Positions 24,140 to 33,460 of a stretch of 64,000 nt of DNA are shown here, piece by piece. Position numbers and translations under genes: made by a program. Each line of letters begins with the position of its first letter. Position 1 is the first letter of the stretch. The DNA is from Treponema putidum (GTDB taxonomy: Bacteria > Spirochaetota > Spirochaetia > Treponematales > Treponemataceae), in the NCBI RefSeq assembly GCF_000755145.1, contig NZ_CP009228.1:553826-617825 (forward strand), given 5' to 3'. The notes below the pieces were generated by a model. It was given only the letters and a program-made list of their open reading frames with translations. It did no database searches and had not been told where the DNA came from.

Positions 24140-25075
24140 ATGGAATATGAAGGTAGAATTTGCAGGCCTCCTATGGAGAGAGCCTCTTTTATGCTTCCCG
24201 TAATGGCCGGCTGTTCATATAATAAGTGTAAGTTTTGTAATTTATTCCGCAGTATAAAATATAGGGAATTACCTCTTTCGCAAATTGAAGAGGAGCTTAT
24301 ACGCGTAAAAGATTTAAACGGCAGCCTTTCAAAAATTTTTTTAGGAGACGGAAGCGCATTCAATTTAAAAACGGAACATCTTTTAAAAATATTGAATTTA
24401 ATTCATAAGTATTTTCCCGATTGTAATTGCATAAATACGGATGCTACAATTACAGGCATTTTACAAAAAACCGATACAGAATTGGAAACCCTATATGCGC
24501 AAGGTATAAGAACTCTTTATATCGGAATAGAAAGCGGTTTAGACGATGTTCTTTTATTTATGAATAAGGATCACACAAGAGCCGAAGCCGAAAAAGCTGT
24601 ATCAAAAATACAAAAGTACGGCTACAAGTTTGGCGCCCACATTATGACGGGTATTGCAGGAAAAGGCAGGAGCATTGAAAATGCCGAGTCAACGGCAGAA
24701 TTTTTAAACAAGACAAAACCCATTCGCGTTATAAATTTTTCAATGTTTCTCCACAATGAAGTTCCTCTTTATAAAGACATAAAAGCGGGAAAATATGAGG
24801 CTGCAAGCGAGATGGAAAACCTTAAAGAAGAAAAAAGATTGATCGAGCTTTTAGGCAATGAATCTTCCCCTATCTTTTATGACGGTTTCCATGATTATCT
24901 GGAGTTTAGAGTAAGAGGAATTCTTCCAAAAGATAGGGACAAGATGCTAAAAAACGTTCAAGCCAAAATTGAAAGCTATAACCCTCTACAAAATGATTAC
25001 TCTTTTGTAAGCGGAGAATGCACTCCTTCTCTTGAAAAAGCTGACGGCTCAGGCAAAATATGGAAGACTGCCTAG
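24140..25075 (+). CDS. Radical SAM protein, function unknown
   Basis: 311 aa. The N-terminal iron-sulfur motif is GCSYNKCKFC (CX4CX2C spacing), followed by a TIM-barrel-like core with FLGDGSAF, LYIGIESGLDDVL and GAHIMTGIAGKGRS, which correspond to the GGE-like and SAM-contact elements. It therefore makes 5'-deoxyadenosyl radicals, but the substrate is unknown. It stands alone between the Rpn gene and the convergent MATE transporter. A short hairpin at about 25088-25105 separates the two convergent genes. Confidence 0.85.
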   Translation: MEYEGRICRPPMERASFMLPVMAGCSYNKCKFCNLFRSIKYRELPLSQIEEELIRVKDLNGSLSKIFLGDGSAFNLKTEHLLKILNLIHKYFPDCNCINTDATITGILQKTDTELETLYAQGIRTLYIGIESGLDDVLLFMNKDHTRAEAEKAVSKIQKYGYKFGAHIMTGIAGKGRSIENAESTAEFLNKTKPIRVINFSMFLHNEVPLYKDIKAGKYEAASEMENLKEEKRLIELLGNESSPIFYDGFHDYLEFRVRGILPKDRDKMLKNVQAKIESYNPLQNDYSFVSGECTPSLEKADGSGKIWKTA

Positions 25076-25111
25076 ATAGAATCTAAGGCAAAACTCCTAG
25101 TTTGCAAATTT

Positions 25112-26494
25112 TCAATCCGTAACAGAACGGAGCCATTTACCTGACCTGATACGCCAAAGCCCCAAGAGGGCCTTAAAAGGTTCTTCGCTAAAAAGACAAA
25201 TATAAATTCCCCATGCCGGAATAGAGGTATAAATAGATAAAAAATAGGCCAGAGGAATGGAGACACACCACATAACGGCCGTATCGCAGATTATACCGAA
25301 ACGGGTATCGCCTCCGGCTCTTATTATGCCGACAAGCATACACATATTAAAGGCCTTTAACGGATAACAGCAGGCTAAAATTATAAAAAGCTTCATTACG
25401 GTCTGCAAAACTATTTCTTCTACATTAAAGAAAATCGGGGTCAAATACGAAATCGGGATAAGCATTGCACCGACAAAAGCCGCAACAAAGGGAGCAAAGA
25501 TTGAAACCTTCGCCGCATAAGTTTTTGCCTCGTCATAATTTTTCTCGCCGATTTTTTTTCCTATTAAGACACTGACTCCATTACCTAAGCCTATAAAAAT
25601 AACCCATGTCAACATAGAAACCGTGTTTGTAATATTGTAAGCGGCATAGGCAAAGGTACTGACTCCTGCAAATATTTTATGATGAAATGTAATACCTAAT
25701 GACCACAAAGATTCGTTTATTAAAACCGGTAAGACTATTGCAAAGTATTGTCTGATAAATTTAAGATCAAAGTCAAAATGATTTTTTAGTTTTCCGAGTA
25801 TGGGATATTTCTTTTTCTTTGTTACCGAAAAAAGAATTATAAGCTCGGCGACTCTGGAAGCTACAGTTGCAATAGCAGCTCCTCTGACCCCAAGAGCAGG
25901 AAAGCCCAACAAACCGAAAATCAAAATAGCATTCAGTATAAGATTTACAAAAAGTGAAACTAGTGTTGCACCGACCGCTACCCTTACCTTTTCTATAGAA
26001 CGCAGGGTAATCATAAAAATAAAGTTTACCGCAAAGGGTAAAAAACAAAACGCCGAAACACTGAGATAGTCTACTCCTTTTTCTATTACAGCCTCATCCT
26101 TTGAATAAAGGGATAAAATTTCTTTCGGGAAAATAGAGCAAGCTAAGGTAAAGAGGGTACTGAAAAAAACTGCAACAATGAGAGAAACGGTAAAGGTTTT
26201 TTGTAAGCCTTTAAAATCTTTTTTACCCCAAAATTGAGCGGTAAAAACCATACCGCCCGAACCTATGCCGTACAAAATCAAGTTCAATAAAAAGAATAAT
26301 TGATTCCCCAGCCCTACTGCCGCAAGCTCGATAGTGCCGAGCCGCCCTATCATTATTGTATCCAATATATTTACAAAAGAGCTTATAAAATTTTGCAATA
26401 TTATGGGCACGGCAATTATAAATAAGTTTTTTAAAAAAGATTTATCAGAAAATACCGATCTTAAATTTACAACCGGTTTTGAATTTACAGTCAT
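25112..26494 (-). CDS. MATE family multidrug efflux transporter
   Basis: Inner-membrane Na+/H+-coupled drug antiporter, 460 aa with about twelve hydrophobic helices in two homologous halves. Typical MATE features are the N-terminal AVPIILQNFISSFVNILDTI, GRLGTIELAAVGLGNQLFF and, in the second half, GLGNGVSVLIGKKIG. The gene ends convergently with the radical SAM gene, and a UDG-like gene lies upstream in the same direction. Substrates cannot be predicted. Confidence 0.92.
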   Translation of the reverse strand: MTVNSKPVVNLRSVFSDKSFLKNLFIIAVPIILQNFISSFVNILDTIMIGRLGTIELAAVGLGNQLFFLLNLILYGIGSGGMVFTAQFWGKKDFKGLQKTFTVSLIVAVFFSTLFTLACSIFPKEILSLYSKDEAVIEKGVDYLSVSAFCFLPFAVNFIFMITLRSIEKVRVAVGATLVSLFVNLILNAILIFGLLGFPALGVRGAAIATVASRVAELIILFSVTKKKKYPILGKLKNHFDFDLKFIRQYFAIVLPVLINESLWSLGITFHHKIFAGVSTFAYAAYNITNTVSMLTWVIFIGLGNGVSVLIGKKIGEKNYDEAKTYAAKVSIFAPFVAAFVGAMLIPISYLTPIFFNVEEIVLQTVMKLFIILACCYPLKAFNMCMLVGIIRAGGDTRFGIICDTAVMWCVSIPLAYFLSIYTSIPAWGIYICLFSEEPFKALLGLWRIRSGKWLRSVTD

Positions 26495-26514
26495 AAGTTT
26501 CCAAGCTCCTCGTG

Positions 26515-27330
26515 TTAAAAATGTAAAATTTCATTTCGATGCTTTATTCCTAAAAGAGATAAATTATTTTCAAGGCTGATACTTTGATCATAATTATCTT
26601 TTAGGTCAATCAAAAACCTGTTCATAGAAAAGTGCTGATAAAGATAAATTTGCGGTTCTTTTTTATCCGCATATAAATTCTTCATTTCATTTGCATAAGC
26701 ATAAAATAAGCCGCGGGGTTTAAGCTCACTGTAGCCCACAAGCCATATAGGGCAGCCCAGTTTTTTTTGAAGTTCAGCCGTTTTTTGAGCCGTAAAAATT
26801 TGAGACTCTTCATAGAATTTTTTAAAAGAACCGTCCTCAGCTTTTTTTAAAATATAATCGAGCTGTTTTGTCTTTGCAGTATGGATAGGCGTTTTGTTTA
26901 GGATAATAACATTCTTTCTAAAATCGATTCCGAACGAGGGATTTTTTTTAAAGAAGTTATCGGCAATCTTTCCTGCAAGACCCACAAGATATTTTTGATT
27001 TTTATGAAGCTGCTCATTTTTCCCCGGATTATCGCCCACAACGATGAGCTTGATTTCGTCATCTTCGCTGACCAAATTCCAAGAATGATTATACACAATC
27101 GGAGTTTCTACAGGATAGGGAGGAGTTTTATTAGCTAGAGCCGCCTCTTCTTGAAGCACGGCCAAGCCCTCCTTAAAAAATGAAGCATTTTCTTTTTTAA
27201 AAGATTGGGCGGCACAGTTTTCTAAAGAAGGCTCCTTATATCTATACCCTAAAATATCAAGGTAATGCATACATTCATTTTTATACTCGCTTTTAAATTT
27301 GCAAAAAGCGTTCCATTTATATTTTTCCAT
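26515..27330 (-). CDS. Uracil-DNA glycosylase superfamily-like protein
   Basis: 271 aa. The central LIVVGDNPGKNEQ resembles the GxDPG motif of UDG-superfamily enzymes. ILNKTPIHTAKT and the late YQHFSMNRF could supply the other active-site elements. No iron-sulfur cysteine cluster of family 4/5 enzymes is seen. Activity on uracil or another lesion is an inference from the fold-level motifs. It is 20 bp upstream of the MATE gene and probably co-transcribed. Confidence 0.65.
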   Translation of the reverse strand: MEKYKWNAFCKFKSEYKNECMHYLDILGYRYKEPSLENCAAQSFKKENASFFKEGLAVLQEEAALANKTPPYPVETPIVYNHSWNLVSEDDEIKLIVVGDNPGKNEQLHKNQKYLVGLAGKIADNFFKKNPSFGIDFRKNVIILNKTPIHTAKTKQLDYILKKAEDGSFKKFYEESQIFTAQKTAELQKKLGCPIWLVGYSELKPRGLFYAYANEMKNLYADKKEPQIYLYQHFSMNRFLIDLKDNYDQSISLENNLSLLGIKHRNEILHF

Positions 27331-27373
27331 CAGCGGACTATTATATCAGATTACCTATGTTTTTGAAAAGCAC

Positions 27374-27437
27374 CGTTGGTAATTGATTAATGGACAATCT
27401 GTAATGTAATTACCAATTATCCATTAAACATTACCAA
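27374..27437. repeat. Imperfect inverted repeat of the ATTACCAATTA type
   Basis: TTGGTAAT...TTAATGG pairs with CCATTAA..ATTACCAA around an AT-rich loop that itself contains another ATTACCAATTAT. Similar words occur at 17665-17700, 23980-24010 and 50625-50637, so this is a dispersed intergenic sequence family. Confidence 0.5.
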
Positions 27438-27442
27438 TTAAA

Positions 27443-29554
27443 TTATACTTTAAATTTGGAAACTTCGTTTGCCAAATTTTCAATGCTTTGCTTGTTCTTT
27501 TGACTTATTTCATTTACTTCCTGAACGGCATTGCTGATTTGTACGGCACCGGAAGCCATCTCGTTCATGCTGTCGGTGATAACGCGGGTAAGCTCATCGA
27601 GTTTTTGCATTTCTTGAGCTACATTCTCACCGCCTCGCAGCATTTCGGCGGAACCGTCATTTACCTGATTGGTTATCATATTGATGTCTCGAATAGCCGT
27701 CAAAACTTCCTTGCTGCCGTTCTCCTGTTCACGCATAGCATTCATTAGGTTTTGGCTCATCGTTCTAACTTGCTCGGAAAGGGCAAAAATAGCGTTAAAT
27801 TTTTCTTCTGCCGTTCTTGAAGAGGCTGAAAGAGTTTCAATTTCGCCTGAAAGAACTTTAAGCGTTTCGGTAATGGTTTTACCTTGCGTGCTGGATTCCT
27901 CAGCGAGTTTACGGATTTCGTCGGCAACGACGGCAAAACCTTTTCCCGCTTCGCCTGCGTGGGCGGCTTCGATTGCAGCATTCATCGCCAAAAGGTTTGT
28001 CTGGCTTGCAATGTGCTGAATGACGCTTGAAGCTTCCAAAAGGCTGCCTGACTCTTCGGCAATACGTTGGGTTACGCTGTTTGCGCCTGAAATTGTCTCT
28101 TTACCGTCTGCAGTAGCGTTTGCAAGAGTTTTTATAACATCATCCGTTTTGCCGAGGGTTTGTGTGATGGAAGCTATGTTCCCGACCATCTGCTCGATAG
28201 CCGAAGAAGATTCTGCAACGCTCGCCGCCTGATTTTCGATACTGCCGTTAAGCTGTTTTATCGTGCGGATAATTTCTTCAATAGTAGCTGCCGTTTCGCT
28301 GACGCTTGCAGCTTGTGTAAGTGTCTGCTGCTTTACACCTTCGATATTTGCACTTATTTGGTGCACGGCACTTGCGGTTTCGGTCATGTTCGACGCAAGC
28401 TCGCTGCCTATATTTTCCATATCAACAGTGTTTAGACTTACTTGTTTAACAGATGAACCTATCTTTGAAATAGTTTGGTTAAAGTATTCGGATAGGTCGG
28501 TAATCTCATCATTACCGTGAACAGGAAGCCTAACGGTAAGGTCGCCTTCACCCTGAGCAATGTTTTTAAGAACTTTAACAGCAATATTTATCGGCTTAAT
28601 CATTCCTCTGGCAACAAAAAAGACTATTACCAGCGCAGCAGATATAATCACTGTTCCGATACCTAACACCGAAGTACGCAAAGCATCGACATCTCCCATA
28701 AACTCTCTTACCGGAGCGCGGATAATAACCGACCAACCGGCTGTTTTCATCGTCGCAAAAGAAGCTATATAGGATTTACCCTGATATGTATAATAACCGA
28801 CATCGTTTTTATCGGTACTCAGAACATGCTTCAAAAAAGCGGCAGTCGAAACAAGTTCGCTGTTTGTCTTTGCTTGCTCAATAATATTAACTTGGTTTTT
28901 GACAAGCTCGTTATCGTTATCGGCTATAATAACACCTCTGTCACCCATCATATAACAATTACCGGTTTTACCTACGACGATGTCAGATATATATTCCGAT
29001 AACCGTAAGCCGTTTATGTCGGCTGATAAGACCCCGACTATATTATGCGTAGAATCGAAAATAGGAACAGCAAAGGTTGTTACGAGCGTTCCTGCAGCCC
29101 TTTCTATATAGGGTTCTGTAGCAAAGTTTTTCCCTGCAAAAGCCGTTTTAAACCATTCTCTGTCGCTTACCTGAACTGAACCTCCTGTATAATAAAAATT
29201 TCCGCTTTTATCGCTTACATTCATTTCTTTTATCTTATCATTAAAACTTGCTTCTCTCTGTAAAATAGCTACTTTTTCGCTATATGAATAAGAAGAATCA
29301 TATAAAGCGGGCATCCTTGCAACGCCTTCAAGGAATTGCCATAAGGCGGTAACACGCCCGTCAATAATTTCTGCCGTATCATTTGCCTTATCAATTAAGT
29401 GCGTTTCTACCTTTTCCGTAACGGCTCTGCGTGCTCTGCGGGTGGCAAGAAAACCTTCCGTAGAAGAGGCGATAGCTATCAATAATCCGAAGATTATGAT
29501 CAATTTATTCCGCAATGAAAAACGTTTTTTAGTTTTACTCTTTTTATTGTCCAT
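27443..29554 (-). CDS. Methyl-accepting chemotaxis protein with double-Cache sensor
   Basis: 703 aa transmembrane chemoreceptor. A first membrane helix (about 15-35) is followed by a periplasmic Cache-type sensor domain (about 40-295, with [20 protein letters not shown] and [13 protein letters not shown]), a second helix (about 300-320) and HAMP. The signalling domain has the conserved hairpin tip [20 protein letters not shown]. It relays ligand binding to CheA/CheW. Ligand is unknown, although this sensor class often binds amino acids or other small molecules. An AAGGAG ribosome site precedes the ATG. Confidence 0.93.
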   Translation of the reverse strand: MDNKKSKTKKRFSLRNKLIIIFGLLIAIASSTEGFLATRRARRAVTEKVETHLIDKANDTAEIIDGRVTALWQFLEGVARMPALYDSSYSYSEKVAILQREASFNDKIKEMNVSDKSGNFYYTGGSVQVSDREWFKTAFAGKNFATEPYIERAAGTLVTTFAVPIFDSTHNIVGVLSADINGLRLSEYISDIVVGKTGNCYMMGDRGVIIADNDNELVKNQVNIIEQAKTNSELVSTAAFLKHVLSTDKNDVGYYTYQGKSYIASFATMKTAGWSVIIRAPVREFMGDVDALRTSVLGIGTVIISAALVIVFFVARGMIKPINIAVKVLKNIAQGEGDLTVRLPVHGNDEITDLSEYFNQTISKIGSSVKQVSLNTVDMENIGSELASNMTETASAVHQISANIEGVKQQTLTQAASVSETAATIEEIIRTIKQLNGSIENQAASVAESSSAIEQMVGNIASITQTLGKTDDVIKTLANATADGKETISGANSVTQRIAEESGSLLEASSVIQHIASQTNLLAMNAAIEAAHAGEAGKGFAVVADEIRKLAEESSTQGKTITETLKVLSGEIETLSASSRTAEEKFNAIFALSEQVRTMSQNLMNAMREQENGSKEVLTAIRDINMITNQVNDGSAEMLRGGENVAQEMQKLDELTRVITDSMNEMASGAVQISNAVQEVNEISQKNKQSIENLANEVSKFKV

Positions 29555-29579
29555 AGTAAAAAACTCCTTACAGTTTTAT

Positions 29580-29801
29580 TTAATTTAAGGGCAGAACCCT
29601 TAAAATCTCCCATATTATTTTTAGATTGACGGGTCTCAATCTGGGTGAGAATTTATTAGGGCATAGGAAAAGCTCCCGGCTGCAAGGCATTACATAGCGA
29701 TAGAAAAGTTCATTTTGTGTTTTCATCTTCGGTAAAAATATCGGCAGATGGTCAATCGGTTTTATGCAGCAGTCTTCGTATTTTTTGTTTGCCGTACTCA
29801 T
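29580..29801 (-). CDS. Small ORF upstream of the chemoreceptor, possible Rpn-family remnant
   Basis: 73 codons, MSTANKKYEDCC to ILRVLPLN. An AGGAAA ribosome site and a TATAAT box (complement of 29823-29828) lie upstream, so it may be expressed in the leader of the chemoreceptor mRNA. Its first residues resemble the Rpn-type N-terminus at 23074 (MTTSNRKYKDS); the rest matches nothing I know. It may be a decayed 5' fragment. Confidence 0.35.
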   Translation of the reverse strand: MSTANKKYEDCCIKPIDHLPIFLPKMKTQNELFYRYVMPCSRELFLCPNKFSPRLRPVNLKIIWEILRVLPLN

Positions 29802-29892
29802 AACTTTTTCCTAACTCGTTCTATTATAGCATAGATTAGCGTATTTTAAAAGAGATAAATATAGATATTTAACAATAAAATTAAGAAAACAC

Positions 29893-30939
29893 TTAGCAAT
29901 CTTCTGCAACCGAGACGGTTACACCCTCGTGCTTAAACTTGTCTAAAATTATTTTGCCTCCGAGGAGGAAGGCGGAAGGGGCCGAAACATTATAAACTCC
30001 GACGGTTTTTTTTACAAAGTCGGACTTTTCAAAATCATCTTCTATTCTTTCTATTTGACTTTTAGAAAAAAAGACGGGATTTATTTTTAATTCTTTTGCA
30101 AATTCAAGCAAACCTTTTTCATCTTTTTTTAACTCTATCGAGGCTATCGCCTTAACTGCCTTTAAGTCTTTATTTATTGAATCAAGGGCATGCTTTACCG
30201 CCTCGGCAACCGTTTCTTTATCCACACCCTTTTTTAAGCCTATCCCTAAGTTTAAATTTTTAGGCACCAAGTGAACCATGGGAAAGGGACTGCATAATGC
30301 CGATACGTCCTTTCTTTTTTTATTTGAAACGATGATAAGGCCTTCAAGTTTTTTTTCTTCGGTTAAAGCCTTTAGCTTTGAATTAAAATTTTTTTCTTGT
30401 AAAATAAAAAGATGCGGGTAATTTATGAGCGGTGCCTTATCTTCGGAATAAAAGCCTATAGATTTTTCGTCTACCATAAGGGCGGTAATTATTTTCGCGT
30501 CCTCCATTGACAAGATAGCATAATTGTTTTTTTGAGCAAACAAGTCGACGGCTTCTATATTTCGGCCATCGGAAGCCGTTGTAATTACGCTAACAGCACC
30601 GATGGCTTTTGCTATTCTTTCAGTGAGAGCATTGGCTCCTCCCAAGTGTCCCGACAAAAGCGAGATTACAAAACGCCCCAAATCATCGATCACGATTACC
30701 GCAGGATCTTGAGTTTTATCTTTTATATAATTCTTTATCATGCGGACGGCAATACCGGTAGAAGAAATAAAAACAAGGGCATCCTTATTTTTAAAATCAT
30801 CAGGAATAAGGGAGCGGATACCTCCGGCTGTTTTTGCGTTATAAAAATGCTCAATTATCCAATCGTCTATCAAATCTGATAATTTTTCTCCCAATAAATT
30901 TCCTTTTTCGGTAAATGAATAGACCGCTATTTTTTTCAT
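29893..30939 (-). CDS. cbiG: Cobalt-precorrin 5A hydrolase CbiG
   Basis: 348 aa enzyme that removes the C20 fragment (as acetaldehyde) from cobalt-precorrin-5A in the anaerobic cobalamin pathway. The CbiG N- and C-terminal domains are both present. They contain VFISSTGIAVRMI, SLLSGHLGGANALTERIA and VITTASDGRN, and LNLGIGLKKG with FSKSQIERI and GVYNVSAPSAFL in the C-terminal part. It overlaps cbiF by 4 bp. The presence of CbiG indicates the oxygen-independent route. Confidence 0.93.
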   Translation of the reverse strand: MKKIAVYSFTEKGNLLGEKLSDLIDDWIIEHFYNAKTAGGIRSLIPDDFKNKDALVFISSTGIAVRMIKNYIKDKTQDPAVIVIDDLGRFVISLLSGHLGGANALTERIAKAIGAVSVITTASDGRNIEAVDLFAQKNNYAILSMEDAKIITALMVDEKSIGFYSEDKAPLINYPHLFILQEKNFNSKLKALTEEKKLEGLIIVSNKKRKDVSALCSPFPMVHLVPKNLNLGIGLKKGVDKETVAEAVKHALDSINKDLKAVKAIASIELKKDEKGLLEFAKELKINPVFFSKSQIERIEDDFEKSDFVKKTVGVYNVSAPSAFLLGGKIILDKFKHEGVTVSVAEDC

Positions 30940-31685
30940 TTTTCCGCTTTTCTGAATTCGTGAGAAAATTCGGGATTATAAAGCTGAGACCTTTCATAAT
31001 CTCCAGCGATAAAATTCCCTACCAAGATTTGAGCTGTTTTATTTACACCGGCTTTTTTCACTTTTTGAGCAATATTGCCGAGAGTTCCTATGATTATTTC
31101 TTGATCTTCCCAAGAGGCCTTGTAAATTACGGCAACAGGGGTAGCTTCATCCTTATAGCCCTTAAGGAGTTCTGCAACTACATTTTCTATATTTTGCACA
31201 GACAAAAAAATCGCCATCGAGGCCTTGTGTGCTGCAAGACTTGCCAGTTTTTCATCTTGAGGAACAGGGGTGCGTCCTTCCATGCGGGTCAAAATAACTG
31301 TCTGGCTTACATCGGGAAGAGTAAACTCTTTTTTGATGGCCGCCGCCGCTGCCGCATAAGAGCTAACGCCCGGGATAACCTCATAGTCTATCTTTAGCTT
31401 ATCAAGTGCATCCATCTGTTCCCTGATAGCCCCGTAAATTGAAGGGTCTCCGGTGTGGAGCCTCACAACCTGAGCACTTCGATTTTCATTCATAACTTTG
31501 ATAACTTCTTCAAGAGTCATTGAAGCCGAATTATAGGTTTTGCAATTATGCTTTGCAAACATAAGGTGCTCCGCTGAAACCAAAGACCCCGCATAAATAA
31601 TAACATCGGCTTTTTCAATCAGTTTGCGCCCTTTTACCGTAATTAAATCAGGATCCCCTGGACCCGCTCCTACAAAATAAACCAT
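30936..31685 (-). CDS. cbiF: Precorrin-4/cobalt-precorrin-4 C11-methyltransferase CbiF/CobM
   Basis: 249 aa SAM-dependent methyltransferase. The motifs VYFVGAGPGDPDLIT, VVRLHTGDPSIYGA and VIPGVSSYAAAAAAI define the CbiF/CobM group. It is first in a two-gene operon with cbiG (ATGA overlap). A TTGACA promoter lies upstream and divergent from parA. The other cobalamin genes cbiH and cbiJ are more than 9 kb away on the same strand, separated by unrelated genes. Confidence 0.94.
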   Translation of the reverse strand: MVYFVGAGPGDPDLITVKGRKLIEKADVIIYAGSLVSAEHLMFAKHNCKTYNSASMTLEEVIKVMNENRSAQVVRLHTGDPSIYGAIREQMDALDKLKIDYEVIPGVSSYAAAAAAIKKEFTLPDVSQTVILTRMEGRTPVPQDEKLASLAAHKASMAIFLSVQNIENVVAELLKGYKDEATPVAVIYKASWEDQEIIIGTLGNIAQKVKKAGVNKTAQILVGNFIAGDYERSQLYNPEFSHEFRKAEK

Positions 31686-31714
31686 AATATTCCTTTTTTG
31701 TTTTTATAATAATT

Positions 31715-31744
31715 ATTCTACTATTCTTTAAAGGGATGTGTCAA
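31715..31744 (-). promoter_or_regulatory. Promoter of cbiF-cbiG
   Basis: Minus strand TTGACA (complement of 31739-31744), 18-bp spacer, TAGAAT (complement of 31715-31720), about 30 bp before the cbiF ATG, which has an AGGA site. The leader is too short for a cobalamin riboswitch. Confidence 0.65.
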
Positions 31745-31758
31745 CGGCTAAAAACCCC

Positions 31759-31787
31759 TTACATAAATATTAAAAATCATATATAAT
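31759..31787 (+). promoter_or_regulatory. Promoter of parA-parB
   Basis: TTACAT (31759-31764), 17-bp spacer, perfect TATAAT (31782-31787). The parA ATG at 31797 is only 9 bases past the -10 box, so the leader would be about 3 nt. Confidence 0.65.
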
Positions 31788-31796
31788 AAAATAATT

Positions 31797-32552
31797 ATGG
31801 GAAAAACATTTGTTTTTGTAAACCAAAAGGGCGGGGTCGGGAAGACGACTTCCGTGATTAATTTGGGTGCATACATTGCACTGGCAGGAAAAAAAACTCT
31901 TTTAATAGACTTTGACCCTCAAGGGAATATGTCTTCCGGTGTCGGAATTCAAAAAAAGCGGCCTACCGTTTATGATGCCCTTGCCCAAAAGACCTCAATA
32001 AAAAATACTATCTACCCTACTACGGTAAAAAATTTATCGGCAATTCCGGCCTCTATAGACCTTTCAGGAGCAACAGTAGAGCTCGTGGAAGAAGCCGACA
32101 GGGAATTCTATCTTAAAAATTTAGTCGAACCCGTAAAAGGCGAATATGACTACATCTTAATCGACTGCCCTCCGTCTTTGGGCATCTTGACCTTAAACGG
32201 ATTGGCCGCAGCCGATCAAGTGTACATACCTCTCCAATGCGAATACTTTGCCCTCGAAGGATTAACCCTCCTTTTGCAGACCGTTCAAAGGGTACAGCAG
32301 AGCATTAACCCTTCACTTGAAATAGGCGGAATATTTTTTACTATGTTCGATTCAAGAACGAATCTTGCCCAAGAAGTTGTACAACAGGTATCCTCATATT
32401 TTAAGGACAAGGTTTTTTCAACCATTGTCCCGCGGAATGTAAGGCTATCCGAAGCTCCCTCACATGGAGTTCCGATTTGCAATTATGACGCAAAATGTAC
32501 GGGAGCAAGGAGTTACGAAAAACTTGCAGATGAGGTACTGAACCGTGGCTAA
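31797..32552 (+). CDS. parA: Chromosome-partitioning ATPase ParA/Soj
   Basis: 251 aa deviant-Walker ATPase that positions ParB-parS complexes. Motifs are KGGVGKTT (deviant Walker A), LLIDFDPQGNMSSG and LIDCPPSLGILTLN. It overlaps parB by 8 bp. No Shine-Dalgarno sequence precedes the ATG, and the consensus promoter abuts it, which implies leaderless translation. The gene is chromosomal by context (conserved metabolic neighbours), not part of a plasmid module. Confidence 0.95.
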   Translation: MGKTFVFVNQKGGVGKTTSVINLGAYIALAGKKTLLIDFDPQGNMSSGVGIQKKRPTVYDALAQKTSIKNTIYPTTVKNLSAIPASIDLSGATVELVEEADREFYLKNLVEPVKGEYDYILIDCPPSLGILTLNGLAAADQVYIPLQCEYFALEGLTLLLQTVQRVQQSINPSLEIGGIFFTMFDSRTNLAQEVVQQVSSYFKDKVFSTIVPRNVRLSEAPSHGVPICNYDAKCTGARSYEKLADEVLNRG

Positions 32553-33437
32553 AAAATCGGCATTAGGAAGGGGCCTTAATGCCCTCTTGGAAGAACAACC
32601 GGCAAATCAGATAGTGGAATCACTGAATGTTTCCGAAGACTCAATTATCAATATTGACCCTAAACTGCTGCAGCCGAATCCATATCAGCCCCGAAAAACC
32701 TTTGATGAAGAAAAAATAAGCGAGCTTGCAGAATCAATAAAAGAACACGGAATAATTCAGCCGATTGTAGCCGAAAAACATGAGGACAAGGGTTATTTTA
32801 TAATAGCCGGAGAAAGGCGCACAAGAGCGGCCATCAGCTTAGGCTTGGAAACGGTTCCGGTAATCCTACGCAGCTTTGAAGAAAAAAAGAAACTGGAAGT
32901 AGCCCTTATCGAAAACATTCAGCGGGAAGATCTAAACGCAGTCGATGAAGCCCTTGCCTACCAAGAGATTATGGAACTTGCAGCCATAAACCAAGAAGAA
33001 CTTGCAAAGAGAGTCGGCAAAAGCAGGTCGGCGATTACAAACAGTTTAAGAATATTAAAGCTGCCGGAAGAAATGAAAGATGCTTTGCGGGTAAATAAAA
33101 TAACGGCTGGTCATGCACGTTCTCTACTATCAATATTAAATCCTGCCGATCAAAAAATTCTTTTTTCGAGAATTTTAGAATCTGAATTATCGGTTCGCGA
33201 AGCCGAGTCAATGGCAGCCGATCTTAATTCTGGAATCGGCCGCATAACAAAAAAACAAAAAAAGAAACGCAATCGCTTTCCACCGATGATTTTGAATTAA
33301 GAGATATTGAACAGCAGTTTATAAACTCCTTAGGTACAAAGGTTCAAATAAAAGGAAACTTAAAAAAAGGAGTTGTCGAAATATCATACTTTTCAAAAGA
33401 TGATTTGGATATGCTATATAAAAAGATAAACTCTTAA
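32545..33437 (+). CDS. parB: Chromosome-partitioning protein ParB/Spo0J, interrupted by a -1 frame break
   Basis: Centromere-binding CTPase. Frame 1 (32545-33300, 251 aa) has the N-terminal ParA contact region, LLQPNPYQPRK, the CTP-binding GERRTRAA box and the HTH (ELAKRVGKSRSAITNSLRIL). At 33249-33264 two A7 runs occur and the frame ends 34 bases later. The expected C-terminal dimerisation domain continues in the -1 frame to 33437 (RDIEQQFINSLGTKVQ, KGVVEISYFSKDDLDMLY). The in-phase heptamer A-AAA-AAG at 33258-33264 would permit -1 slippage; one missing A is the other explanation. Full length would be 297 aa. The start is GTG at 32545. Confidence 0.9.
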
Positions 33438-33460
33438 ACCGGAAAAAATTGGAGGATGAT

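Noticed and set aside
24190..24240. CX4CX2C spacing in the radical SAM protein as a broken cluster motif
   Set aside because: This spacing occurs in functional radical SAM subgroups, so it is not evidence of inactivation.
21301..29554. Prophage or integrative element between the cobalamin genes
   Set aside because: No integrase, structural or replication genes and no flanking direct repeats were seen; only families that are common in treponeme chromosomes.
31686..31738. Cobalamin riboswitch before cbiF
   Set aside because: Only about 30 nt of leader are available and no B12-box-like sequence is present.
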